This document shows, in pieces, positions 1-7,766 of a stretch of DNA of 20,270 nt. The stretch comes from Parcubacteria group bacterium (GTDB lineage Bacteria; Patescibacteriota; Minisyncoccia; Phycocordibacterales; GCA-002724975), in contig PBQF01000091.1 of NCBI GenBank assembly GCA_002724975.1, positions 1-20,270 of the forward strand, read 5' to 3'. Both the position numbers and the translations under genes were made by a program. Positions within the stretch are counted from its first letter, which is position 1. Each line of letters begins with the position of its first letter. The notes beneath the pieces were generated by a model that saw only the letters and a program-made list of their open reading frames with translations, had not been told where the DNA came from and made no database searches.

Positions 1-95
1 ATAAACACCCGATCCCATCCCGAACTCGACCGTGAAAGCTGTTAGCGCCGATGGTACTTTGTCTTAAGGCATGGAAGAGTAGGTCGTTGCCAGGA
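1..95 (+). rRNA. rrf: 5S ribosomal RNA, 3' part (5' end outside window)
   Basis: The stretch carries the conserved 5S core: CCCGATCCCATCCCGAACTC (9-28), the GCGCCGATGGTACT segment (45-58) and the GAGTAGGTCGTTGCCAGG 3' end (77-94). The GTCTTAAGGC element fits alphaproteobacterial 5S rRNA (TCGTCTTAAGACGC in relatives). Roughly the first 25 bases, including the 5' strand of helix I, lie before the window. The 3' end is placed at about 94-95, just before a T run. The gene reads left to right, so its usual upstream partner, 23S rRNA, would lie to the left if this is a standard operon. Confidence 0.93.
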
Positions 96-104
96 TTTTT
101 TTTT
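91..104 (+). terminator. T run after 5S rRNA, probable rrn terminator
   Basis: Nine consecutive T (96-104) directly follow the CCAGG 3' end of the 5S rRNA. Helix I of the 5S could act as the stem, but its 5' strand is outside the window, so the hairpin cannot be verified here. Confidence 0.45.
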
Positions 105-197
105 ATACTTTCATTATTAACTATATTTGTTTAAAAACATAAAACAATATATCGAAAAAAAAATTAGATGAATATTGAAGGCATCTTTTTATAATCC

Positions 198-1952
198 ATG
201 CATAATGTATATTTATTTGAATTAAGCGATATATTTGATGGGCAGGTGTACCTGCCTTATAGCTCTGGTGTAGTTTGGTCATATGTAAAAAAAGATTCAA
301 AAATAAATAATAATTTTATTTTGAAGGACTGGTTTTATTATCGTAATAATATAAAAAATATTATAGAAAAAATAAATAACCCTCAATTTTTATTATTTTC
401 ATGTTTTTCGTGGAATTGGAATTTGAACTGTGAAATTGCTAGATTAATTAAAAATAAATATCCCAATTGCTTAATTATTTTTGGCGGTCAACATCAGCCT
501 TTAGCTGATAGGAGTGAAGGTTTTTTTGCGAAACATTCATATGTTGATGTTTTAATCCATGGGGAAGGAGAGGAGACTGTTAAGGATATTTTCCTAGCAT
601 TTCTTGAAAAAGAAACTTCCTTTAAAAATATTCCAGGCATTACAATTAACATTAATAATCAAGAGTACAAAACTTTACCAAGACAAAGATTAAATAGTAT
701 TCATAATAATCCTAGCCCTTTCCTTGACGGTTCTTATGATTATCTTATTAAAAAAAATAATAAAGATAAAAAATTAAGTTTTCATGCAACAGTTGAATCA
801 GTAAGAGGTTGTCCTTATAGTTGTAGTTTTTGTGAAATAGGTGAAAAATATTATCAAAAAATAAAAATTAATTATGAAAAAACAAAAAAAGAGATAGATT
901 GGATTGCTAAAAATAAAATTGAATATGTCACAGATAGTAATTCTAATTTTGGAATTTTATTTGAACAAGATTATGATTTAGCTAAATATGTTGTAAAAGT
1001 AATAAAAAATACTTCTTATCCTAAATCTTATAGAGTTACTTGGGCCAAAGATAAAGCTGACAAAGTATTAAAAATTGCAAAAGTTTTTGAAGAAGCTAAT
1101 GCAACAAAAGGAGTAACTATAGCATTACAATCTATGAATAAAAAAGTTTTAGAAGTTATTAAAAGAAAAAACATTGATAACAATAAACTAAGTGAATTTA
1201 TAAAATTATATGAGAAAAACAATGTATCTAGTTACGTTGAATTAATATGGGGGCTTCCTTCTAAAGCTGGTATGGGCTCTAGTTCAGCTTTTACAGTAGG
1301 TTTAATTAATGCGATATCTAATTTAAATAGTTTAAAAAAAACAAAACGGGAGATTAGTTTAGAAGCTATAAATTTAGAACAAAATATCTTAAAAGAAGTA
1401 GTGGGTTCCCAAGACCAGATCGCCACATGTTATGGTGGTTTAAATCATATTAAGTTTAAGAAAAATGGGCAATTTAGTGTAAATAAATTAAAATTTTCAA
1501 AAACAAAAATTAATAATTTTGAAAGTAAATTTTTGCTATTTTTTAGTGGCATTACAAGATCAGCAAATAAAATGGCCTCTTCTTATGTTCATAAACTTAA
1601 TAAACTAGATAAAGAATTAAATCTCATAGATGACTGTGTTTCAAAATCAATAAAATTTATTAAAGAAGGTTGCTTTGAAGATTTTGGATATTTACTTGAT
1701 TATTCGTGGCAGATTAAAAAAGAACTTAATAAAAAGATTTCAAATGATAAGATTGATTTTATTTATCGTACTGCCAAAAAAAATGGTGCAATTGGTGGAA
1801 AACTTTTGGGCGCAGGATCAGGAGGTTTTGTGTTAATTTATGCAGATGAACAATATCATGAAAAAATTATACATTCTTTAAAGGGATTTATAAATGTTCC
1901 TATTAAATTTGATAGTGCTGGATCTCAAATAATCTATAATTCTGTTAAATAA
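198..1952 (+). CDS. In-frame chimera: B12-binding radical SAM N-part fused to GHMP sugar kinase C-part
   Basis: The 584-residue reading frame joins parts of two unrelated enzymes. Residues 1-352 look like a B12-binding radical SAM protein: an N-terminal B12-type domain (IIFGGQH, then VLIHGEGEETV) and the cluster motif CPYSCSFC with C205, C209 and C212. The frame reaches ELIWGLP, where such enzymes normally continue with GET. Instead it enters the ATP motif of a GHMP kinase, AGMGSSSAFTVGL (from residue 357), and ends with the kinase motif GGKLLGAGSGG (534-543). The kinase half resembles D-glycero-D-manno-heptose 7-phosphate kinases (HddA type) but lacks about 95 N-terminal residues, including the substrate-binding start. 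The radical SAM half lacks its C-terminal part. Both halves are therefore probably inactive or altered. The gene sits 93 bp after the 5S gene and 1 bp before the next gene. A real deletion-fusion or an assembly join is possible. Confidence 0.8.
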   Translation: MHNVYLFELSDIFDGQVYLPYSSGVVWSYVKKDSKINNNFILKDWFYYRNNIKNIIEKINNPQFLLFSCFSWNWNLNCEIARLIKNKYPNCLIIFGGQHQPLADRSEGFFAKHSYVDVLIHGEGEETVKDIFLAFLEKETSFKNIPGITININNQEYKTLPRQRLNSIHNNPSPFLDGSYDYLIKKNNKDKKLSFHATVESVRGCPYSCSFCEIGEKYYQKIKINYEKTKKEIDWIAKNKIEYVTDSNSNFGILFEQDYDLAKYVVKVIKNTSYPKSYRVTWAKDKADKVLKIAKVFEEANATKGVTIALQSMNKKVLEVIKRKNIDNNKLSEFIKLYEKNNVSSYVELIWGLPSKAGMGSSSAFTVGLINAISNLNSLKKTKREISLEAINLEQNILKEVVGSQDQIATCYGGLNHIKFKKNGQFSVNKLKFSKTKINNFESKFLLFFSGITRSANKMASSYVHKLNKLDKELNLIDDCVSKSIKFIKEGCFEDFGYLLDYSWQIKKELNKKISNDKIDFIYRTAKKNGAIGGKLLGAGSGGFVLIYADEQYHEKIIHSLKGFINVPIKFDSAGSQIIYNSVK

Positions 1953-1953
1953 T

Positions 1954-2652
1954 TTGTTTAATTTTTCAATAGTTATTCCTATTTTCAATGAAGAGGGCAA
2001 TATAGAAAATTTAATTGATGAAATTTTTTACCACTTAAAAGGTTGTAAAAATTATTTTGAAGTTATAATTATTGATGATTGTAGTGAAGATAATAGTTTT
2101 AAAATTCTTGAAACGATTAAGAATAAATACAAGGTTCGAATATATAGAAATAAATCAAATATGGGTCAAAGTTTTTGTATTTATAATGGAATTGAAAAAT
2201 CTAGCTTTAATAATATAGTTACAATTGACGGAGACGGTCAAAATAACCCTAAAGATATTTTAAAGTTATTAAAAATTTACCAAGAAAATAATTTAAAATT
2301 AGTCTGCGGAATAAGAAAAAAAAGGAAAGATTCATTTCTAAAAATTATTTCTTCAAAGATTGCCAATAAAACTAGAGAATTTATTTTGAAAGATAAATGC
2401 CAAGATACTGGATGTTCTCTCAAAATTTTTGATAAAAAAGTTTTTCTGTTATTTAAATATTTCGATGGCATACATAGATTTATCCCAGCATTATTTTCTG
2501 CTTATTCATTAAGAAATAAATATGTTCATGTAGAGCACAGACGTAGAAAATATGGTTCTTCAAAATATGGTACAATTGATCGCTTGTTCAAAGGTATTAT
2601 AGATCTTATAAGGGTTTATAAAATTATAAGGAATATTAAAAATGTTAATTAG
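1954..2652 (+). CDS. Glycosyltransferase family 2, polyprenyl-phosphate sugar transferase type (DPM1/ArnC-like)
   Basis: This 232-residue protein begins with the GT-A fold start FSIVIPIFNEEGNIENLI and has IIIDDCSEDNS. The metal-site region reads TIDGDGQNNP, with acidic residues D92 and D94. These are hallmarks of family 2 enzymes that load a sugar onto dolichol or undecaprenyl phosphate. It has no long hydrophobic C-terminal tail and ends in a basic region. It starts with TTG one base after the previous stop, so it is probably translationally coupled. Its end overlaps the next gene by 11 bp. The pairing with a LAB_N membrane protein is common in bacteria and fits a system making a lipid-linked sugar for lipid A or glycan decoration. 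The exact sugar is unknown. Confidence 0.85.
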   Translation: MFNFSIVIPIFNEEGNIENLIDEIFYHLKGCKNYFEVIIIDDCSEDNSFKILETIKNKYKVRIYRNKSNMGQSFCIYNGIEKSSFNNIVTIDGDGQNNPKDILKLLKIYQENNLKLVCGIRKKRKDSFLKIISSKIANKTREFILKDKCQDTGCSLKIFDKKVFLLFKYFDGIHRFIPALFSAYSLRNKYVHVEHRRRKYGSSKYGTIDRLFKGIIDLIRVYKIIRNIKNVN

Positions 2653-2974
2653 TGAATTCTTTTCAAATTTGACTAGATCAGAAATTTTATTTCTTATTAT
2701 TGGATTTTTAGGACAAGGATTATTTGCTTCAAGATTTGTTTATCAATGGATTTATTCAGAAAAAAAAGGTAAGAGCGTTATACCAATTCAGTTTTGGTAT
2801 CTTAGTATTTTAGGAGGTTTAGGCCTCTTAATATATGCGATATCAAGAAAAGATCCTGTAATAATATTGGGTCAATTGTTTGGGATATTTATTTATATAA
2901 GAAATTTATTTTTGATTTATAAAAGGAATAATGGAAAAGATTGCAAATTATATAAATGGTTCAATATCCAGTAG
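2642..2974 (+). CDS. Small membrane protein with lipid-A biosynthesis N-terminal (LAB_N) domain
   Basis: This 110-residue protein has about three hydrophobic segments (near residues 14-31, 46-62 and 70-88). Its conserved LAB_N-type sequences include GFLGQGLFASRFVYQWIYSE and PIQFWYLSILGGLGLLIYA. LAB_N proteins often accompany DPM1-like transferases such as the one immediately upstream (11 bp overlap), probably helping handle the lipid-linked sugar in the inner membrane. The last 15 or so residues (from NNGKD) are encoded inside the start of mmsA in another frame, giving a 44 bp overlap. That tail is hydrophilic and probably not part of the original protein, so the natural stop may have been lost at a junction near 2925-2931. 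Confidence 0.8.
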   Translation: MLISEFFSNLTRSEILFLIIGFLGQGLFASRFVYQWIYSEKKGKSVIPIQFWYLSILGGLGLLIYAISRKDPVIILGQLFGIFIYIRNLFLIYKRNNGKDCKLYKWFNIQ

Positions 2975-4418
2975 TTCTTCGAATTTTTTACCAGTTTTTG
3001 ATCCTTCAACTGGAGAAATAATTTCTGAAGTAGTTCTATCTGATGAAAGTGATTTTATTAACACAGTAAAAAGCTCAGAAAAAGCTTTTCAAGAGTGGTC
3101 ACACGTAACTCCTTTAAAAAGATCAAGAATACTATCTAAATATAAAGAGAGCATAGAAAAAAACATAGAAAACTTAGCGAAACTTGTTTCTTCAGAACAT
3201 GGAAAAACTTTAGATGATGCTAAGGGTTCAGTAATTAGAGGATTAGAGGTTGTTGAATTTGCTTGCGGCATTCCCCATCTTTTGAAAGGAGAGTTCTCGC
3301 AAAATGTTGGTTTAAATATTGATACATGGTCTACTCGTCAACCTCTTGGCATAACAGCAGGTATAACCCCTTTTAATTTTCCAGCAATGGTACCTATGTG
3401 GATGTATCCAATTTCTATAGCGTGTGGAAATTCATTTATCTTAAAACCATCTGAGAAAGACCCTTCTTGTTCTATTAAATTAGCTGAACTTTTTTCTGAA
3501 GCAGGTTTGCCTGATGGGGTTTTTAATGTTATTCAAGGAGATAAGAGAATTGTTGATCAAATTCTAAAACATAAAGATATAAGTTCAGTTAGTTTTGTAG
3601 GATCGACTCCAGTTGCAAAATATATTTATGAACAATCTGCAAAAAATTTTAAGAAAGTTCAAGCTTTAGGTGGTGCAAAAAATCATTTGGTAGTAATGCC
3701 TGATGCGAATATAGATCAAGCTGTTGATGGAATTATTGGAGCAGCCTATGGTTCTGCGGGTGAAAGATGTATGGCAATCTCAGTAGCAGTTGCTGTTGGA
3801 AATATAGCCGATAACTTAGTTGAAAAAATTCATCTACAGTCACTAAAATTGAAAGTTGCACCTTGGACTGATCAAGATTCAGACATGGGACCTGTTATTT
3901 CTAAAGAGCATAAAAAAAAAATTGAAAAATCTATTTCTGCGGGAATTTCTGAAGGAGCTAAATTGATTGCTGATGGCAGAAATTATAAAATTCAAGGTTA
4001 TGAAAATGGATATTTTCTTGGGCCAACTTTGTTTGATAATGTCACAAAGGACATGTCAATATATAAGGAAGAGATATTTGGACCAGTCTTATCAGTAGTA
4101 AGAACTAGTAATTATGAAGAAGCTCTAAATTTAGTTAATGAACATCCTTTTGGTAATGGAGCTAGTATTTATACTTCTGATGGCGAAGTTGCACGTCATT
4201 TTACTACTAGTTCTAAAATAGGAATGGTGGGTGTAAATGTTCCAATTCCAGTTCCTACGGCATTCCATAGTTTTGGGGGATGGAAACAATCTTTATTTGG
4301 AGGACATTCTATGCATGGAATAGAAGGTGTTCATTTTTATACAAAGTTGAAAACTACAACAAGTAGATGGTCAAAAAGCATTCAAGCCGAACCTGAATTT
4401 GTTATGCCAACAAATTAA
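2931..4418 (+). CDS. mmsA: CoA-acylating methylmalonate-semialdehyde dehydrogenase
   Basis: This 495-residue aldehyde dehydrogenase superfamily protein is full length. It carries ITPFNFPAMVPMWM and the NAD-site sequence SVSFVGSTPVAKYIY. The catalytic cysteine is C280, within GSAGERCMAI. The segment LGGAKNH (247-252) replaces the usual ELGGK of other aldehyde dehydrogenases, which is diagnostic for methylmalonate-semialdehyde dehydrogenase. The enzyme converts methylmalonate or malonate semialdehyde, NAD and CoA into propionyl- or acetyl-CoA in valine and inositol breakdown. The start ATG has an AGGA ribosome binding sequence (2924-2927). Set among glycan genes it is functionally out of place, and its reading frame begins inside the tail of the LAB_N gene. 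Its codons are richer in G and C than the genes on either side. Confidence 0.93.
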   Translation: MEKIANYINGSISSSSSNFLPVFDPSTGEIISEVVLSDESDFINTVKSSEKAFQEWSHVTPLKRSRILSKYKESIEKNIENLAKLVSSEHGKTLDDAKGSVIRGLEVVEFACGIPHLLKGEFSQNVGLNIDTWSTRQPLGITAGITPFNFPAMVPMWMYPISIACGNSFILKPSEKDPSCSIKLAELFSEAGLPDGVFNVIQGDKRIVDQILKHKDISSVSFVGSTPVAKYIYEQSAKNFKKVQALGGAKNHLVVMPDANIDQAVDGIIGAAYGSAGERCMAISVAVAVGNIADNLVEKIHLQSLKLKVAPWTDQDSDMGPVISKEHKKKIEKSISAGISEGAKLIADGRNYKIQGYENGYFLGPTLFDNVTKDMSIYKEEIFGPVLSVVRTSNYEEALNLVNEHPFGNGASIYTSDGEVARHFTTSSKIGMVGVNVPIPVPTAFHSFGGWKQSLFGGHSMHGIEGVHFYTKLKTTTSRWSKSIQAEPEFVMPTN

Positions 4419-4419
4419 T

Positions 4420-4448
4420 AATGCATTTAAACATAGAAGCATTTTTTT
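4420..4448 (+). terminator. Weak intrinsic terminator candidate after mmsA
   Basis: The stem AATGC (4420-4424) can pair with GCATT (4439-4443) around a 14-base loop, followed by a T7 run (4442-4448). It begins two bases after the mmsA stop, which is where a terminator would be expected, but five AT-rich pairs with a long loop make it weak. Confidence 0.35.
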
Positions 4449-4607
4449 GATTTTATTAAAAAAATAATAGTATCAACAGATTATAAGAAAATTTTGAAGA
4501 TTTGTAATGAGCATAAAATATCTGATGTTTCATTAAGGTCTAAATTATTAACAAAAATTAATACATCTATTAATGACGTTTGTGAATTTGTTATTAAAAG
4601 GAATTAA
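4437..4607 (+). pseudogene. Fragment of acylneuraminate cytidylyltransferase (NeuA/LegF-like), internal part
   Basis: An open frame without a usable start encodes about 56 residues. It includes IIVSTDYKKILKICNEHKI, then LRSKLLTKINTSINDV, before a TAA stop. This matches the region of CMP-sialic/legionaminic/pseudaminic acid synthetases that usually reads like VVSTDSEEIAKIAKKYGA, then RP.ELA.DTTSTIDV, corresponding to roughly residues 40-90 of a protein of about 230. The N-terminal nucleotide-binding segment and everything downstream are missing. It lies directly upstream of a PtmA-like oxidoreductase gene, which is where the cytidylyltransferase gene sits in Campylobacter. The family match is by pattern recognition only. 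Confidence 0.65.
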
Positions 4608-4782
4608 ATCAAGGTAAGAAATATCAATATATGTGTTTATTTTGGGCTACCTTAGCAGATTCAAACTCCAGATGGACAATTCAAGTTTATTATGACTCCA
4701 ATGATTTTTGATCAACGGATAAAAAAAATTAGTTTTTTTATTAAATTAATTTGTGAATTAGTTATAAGGAATAATAAATTTT
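4608..4782 (+). other. Non-coding or decayed stretch with two short unidentified frames
   Basis: Two short overlapping open frames are visible: 4631-4711, which includes WATLADSNSRWTIQVYYD, and 4656-4793, which includes TPDGQFKFIMTPMIFDQRI. Both look protein-like in composition, and neither has a convincing start or full domain. The first faintly resembles the beginning of a family 2 glycosyltransferase. No RNA gene or promoter is evident. AAGGA at 4766-4770 could serve the next gene at a long spacing of 12 bp. Confidence 0.35.
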
Positions 4783-5601
4783 ATGAAAGATAACATTTCC
4801 AAATTTCAACTCGAAAATAAAATAGCTATTGTTATGGGTGGTTGCGGATTGGTAGGTGAAGAAATTTGTAACATTTTTGCCAGTGCCAAAGCAAAGGTTA
4901 TAATAGTAGATATTGATAAAAAAAAAGGAAAGCTTTTAGAAAACAAAATTAAAAAATTTAATAACAATGTTGTTTACAAATTCTTTGATATTAATAAAAA
5001 AAATAATTTAGAATTAAAATTTAGAAAATTAATCAAAACGTATAAATGCCCTGATGTGTTTGTTAATTGCTCTTATCCAATGACTAAAGATTGGCAATTG
5101 AATACATTTCAAAATATAACCAAAAAAAGTATGGATGATAATATTTTATTACACCTAGGCTCTTATTCTTGGTTTGCAAGAGAGATTGCTGAATTAATGT
5201 TTAAAAATAAAGTTAGGGGGTCAATTATTCAATTAGGTTCAATATATGGGATAAAAGGTCAGGACTTAAACGTTTACGATAAAACATCAATGAAGGAAAG
5301 TATGACATACTCAATTATTAAAGGTGGTATTATTAACTTAACTAGACAAATGGCCTCATATTATGGAAAGAAAGGAATTAGAATAAATACTTTGTGTCCA
5401 GGAGGTTTGGTAGGTCCTGTACAAGGTAAAAGTCTTAAACAAGAAAGTAATTTTATTAAGAATTATTCAAAAAAAGTCCCCCTAGGTAGATTGGGAACTG
5501 CTGAAGAAGTTTCATGCGCTGCCTTATTTTTAGCAAGTGAAGCATCATCATATATTACTGGAACTACACTAATGATTGATGGGGGGTGGACCTCTATATG
5601 A
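4783..5601 (+). CDS. SDR family oxidoreductase, PtmA-like
   Basis: This 272-residue protein is a classical short-chain dehydrogenase. The cofactor loop is GGCGLVG (19-25), with methionine where threonine is usual. The catalytic residues are S153 (in GSIYG), Y176 and K180 (YSIIK). It ends with TGTTLMIDGGWTSI. The GSIYG and YSIIKGGIINLTRQ pattern fits the subfamily that accompanies nonulosonic acid genes, such as PtmA of Campylobacter, and the fragment just upstream is from a NeuA/LegF-type gene. The substrate cannot be read from the sequence. The stop is 10 bp before the next gene, so the two are probably co-transcribed. Confidence 0.85.
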   Translation: MKDNISKFQLENKIAIVMGGCGLVGEEICNIFASAKAKVIIVDIDKKKGKLLENKIKKFNNNVVYKFFDINKKNNLELKFRKLIKTYKCPDVFVNCSYPMTKDWQLNTFQNITKKSMDDNILLHLGSYSWFAREIAELMFKNKVRGSIIQLGSIYGIKGQDLNVYDKTSMKESMTYSIIKGGIINLTRQMASYYGKKGIRINTLCPGGLVGPVQGKSLKQESNFIKNYSKKVPLGRLGTAEEVSCAALFLASEASSYITGTTLMIDGGWTSI

Positions 5602-5611
5602 AGTTTATTTT

Positions 5612-6583
5612 ATGAATATCCTAATCACAGGATGTGCAGGTTTTATAGGGTATCATTTATCAAAATATTTGTTAGATAATACAAATCACAATATTTATGG
5701 AATTGATTCTATAAACAATTATTATGATGTTAAAATTAAAAACAAAAGAATATTGATATTAAAAAAAAATAGAAGATTCAAATTTTATAAATTCAATTTA
5801 TGTAATAAAAGTTCTTTAAATAATAATTTTAAAAGAAATAATTATAGAATTGTTATTAATTTAGCAGCTCAAGCAGGTGTAAGACATTCAATAAAACATC
5901 CCGATGAGTATTTTGACAGTAATTTAAAAGCTTTTTATAATATAATTAATTTATCAAGAATTTATAATATAAAACATTTTATTTATGCATCATCGAGTTC
6001 AGTTTATGGAGATTTAAAAAAATTTCCTCTTAAAGAAAATAATCGAACAGATAGCCCTTTATCTTTTTATGCGGCAACAAAAAAATGTAATGAGATAATA
6101 GCTTATTCTTACTCTAATATTTATAAATTACAATGTACGGGATTAAGATTTTTTACCGTATATGGTCCCTTTGGCAGACCTGATATGGCTTTATATAAAT
6201 TTGTAAAAAATATTCATTCAAATAAATACATTGATATGAACAATAATGGTAAACATGTAAGAGATTGGACATATATTGATGATGTAGTAGTCCAAATATC
6301 AAAAATTATTAATTTAAAATTGCCTAAAAATTCAAAAACACCTCACAATATATTTAATATAGGAAGTAATAATCCTAAATCTCTTAAATATTTTTTAAAA
6401 ATAATTGAAAAAAATCTAAATAAAAAAGCTTTAATTAAATATAAAAGATTTCAAATTGGAGATGTTTATAAAACTCATGCTGATAACCAAAAAATTATTA
6501 AATACTTAAAAAAAGAATACTATACTTCAATAGAAAAAGGTGTAAGAGAATATATAGCTTGGTATAAGGATTTTTATGGATAA
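5612..6583 (+). CDS. NAD-dependent epimerase, UDP-glucuronate 4-epimerase type
   Basis: This 323-residue extended-SDR protein starts MNILITGCAGFIGYHLSKYL, so the ATG at 5612 is preferred over an upstream ATG at 5576 that would add 12 unrelated residues read from the previous gene. The cofactor motif is GCAGFIG (7-13), and catalytic residues lie in SSSSVYG (127-133) and Y153/K157 (YAATK). The substrate-region features NLAAQAGVRHSI and RFFTVYGPFGRPDMALYKF are typical of UDP-glucuronate 4-epimerases, which make UDP-galacturonate for surface polysaccharides. The final stop overlaps the next gene by 8 bp (ATGGATAA). Confidence 0.88.
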   Translation: MNILITGCAGFIGYHLSKYLLDNTNHNIYGIDSINNYYDVKIKNKRILILKKNRRFKFYKFNLCNKSSLNNNFKRNNYRIVINLAAQAGVRHSIKHPDEYFDSNLKAFYNIINLSRIYNIKHFIYASSSSVYGDLKKFPLKENNRTDSPLSFYAATKKCNEIIAYSYSNIYKLQCTGLRFFTVYGPFGRPDMALYKFVKNIHSNKYIDMNNNGKHVRDWTYIDDVVVQISKIINLKLPKNSKTPHNIFNIGSNNPKSLKYFLKIIEKNLNKKALIKYKRFQIGDVYKTHADNQKIIKYLKKEYYTSIEKGVREYIAWYKDFYG

Positions 6584-7766
6584 TGAAAAGACCCTAAACA
6601 TATATGACATCATTGCTATTACTATAAAAAATTATAAATATGCTATTTTTTTTACTTTATTTATTTCGATTCTACCGTCCTACTTTATATATAAGAATTA
6701 TTCTAATGATGACGCTATAATAACTTTAGTCTTTGAAACTCCACCAGAAGCAAGGTTTGAGCTAAATTCTATCAATGATAAAATATTTCAACTAAACGAC
6801 AACCAATTATTCAAAAAATTTTATGATAGATTACAAATTTTTTATTCTTCTTATGTTTTGAGTGAAAAACTAGGAAAAATTCAATTAACTCCTTTATTAA
6901 CAAAAACTAAAATTTTTTTTCTCGATGATTTGTTTTACAAGAATGCTTTAAAGAGATCAGACTATATTTCAGATAATAGTTATGAAATATCTCATCAGAT
7001 GGATATAAACAAAGAAAATAGTTATTATTTTACTTTTAAATTGTCAAAAACAATTAAAGATCATGAATCTGAAAGTATAATTAATGACAAAGAGTTAATT
7101 TCTTATGAAATTAATAAATTAATTCGAGAAGAAGTATCTATTTTTATTAATTTAGCCGCAAAAAGATACGCTTCACTTAAATCTTATTTAATAAGAAATA
7201 TAAATAAATCCAACAATTTAATAATTGAGTCTTATATTTTTGATTTGAATACTCAAATTCAGAAGGTTAAAGAGCAGGCTGATATTGTTCGAGCAGTTTC
7301 TGAAATTAATGCAGAAGTTGATGCGTTAGGATCGATTCAAAGCGTTATTGCTTCAAAACCAATTGATACATCTGAACCTTACCTTATGAACCTTTATGAT
7401 ACATCTGAACCTTATTTTTCGCAAATTGATCCAGCTTCGAGATATATTGCTCTGCAAAAACAAATATCTATTTTAGAAGAACAAATAATTAATCCAAATC
7501 AAAATTTACCTCAAATTTTCTCTAACAATCAAATATTAAGTATATTAGAAGATGATTATCTTATATTGCAAATTATGAACAAAGATTTAATATCCGTCTC
7601 TGAACTTAATTTATTTATTTTATCTGATATTACTATTTCTTATTTTGGAATTTCACTTGAATTAATGTTAATTTATATATCAATAACTATTTTGTTTTCC
7701 TGTATTTTTTCTATATTTATTGTTTTAATGATAGATCAATACAAAACTCATCAGATTCGCATATGA
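6576..7766 (+). CDS. Wzz-like polysaccharide chain-length determinant
   Basis: This 396-residue protein has the architecture of a polysaccharide co-polymerase. There is a short cytoplasmic N-terminus and a hydrophobic segment near residues 22-39. A long hydrophilic, helix-rich periplasmic region follows, then a second hydrophobic segment near 362-386 and a short basic tail. It has no tyrosine-kinase domain, so it is a Wzz-type and not a Wzc-type protein. Overall sequence is poorly conserved, as usual for this family, and the call rests mainly on topology and on its position next to an O-antigen ligase-type gene. Residues around 265-285 contain an 11-residue duplication starting DTSEPY, caused by a 33 bp repeat. 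Confidence 0.7.
   Translation: MDNEKTLNIYDIIAITIKNYKYAIFFTLFISILPSYFIYKNYSNDDAIITLVFETPPEARFELNSINDKIFQLNDNQLFKKFYDRLQIFYSSYVLSEKLGKIQLTPLLTKTKIFFLDDLFYKNALKRSDYISDNSYEISHQMDINKENSYYFTFKLSKTIKDHESESIINDKELISYEINKLIREEVSIFINLAAKRYASLKSYLIRNINKSNNLIIESYIFDLNTQIQKVKEQADIVRAVSEINAEVDALGSIQSVIASKPIDTSEPYLMNLYDTSEPYFSQIDPASRYIALQKQISILEEQIINPNQNLPQIFSNNQILSILEDDYLILQIMNKDLISVSELNLFILSDITISYFGISLELMLIYISITILFSCIFSIFIVLMIDQYKTHQIRI
7365..7414 (+). repeat. 33 bp in-frame tandem duplication inside the Wzz-like gene
   Basis: The sequence GATACATCTGAACCTTA occurs at 7365-7381 and again at 7398-7414, exactly 33 bp apart. This duplicates DTSEPY at the protein level, with 11 residues per unit. The second unit is only partly preserved. 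Confidence 0.8.

Noticed and set aside
175..197. TATAAT at 190-195 and TTGAAG at 175-180 upstream of the first gene, as a promoter
   Set aside because: The spacing between the boxes is only 9 bp and the -10-like box ends two bases before the ATG. In such AT-rich DNA TATAAT is expected by chance.
1028..1426. Open frames on the - strand within the chimeric gene and similar ones elsewhere (2277, 3089, 9967, 10624, 13234, 14254, 19642)
   Set aside because: All are shorter than 90 codons, lie wholly inside convincing + strand genes and show no recognisable motif.
4783..5601. SDR as 3-oxoacyl-ACP reductase (FabG)
   Set aside because: It shares the catalytic S-Y-K set, but the sequence around YSIIKGGIINLTRQ and the glycan context fit the PtmA-like group better.
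5576..5611. Earlier ATG for the UDP-glucuronate 4-epimerase-type gene
   Set aside because: It would add 12 residues read from inside the SDR gene. The conserved protein start MNILITGCAGFIG begins at 5612.
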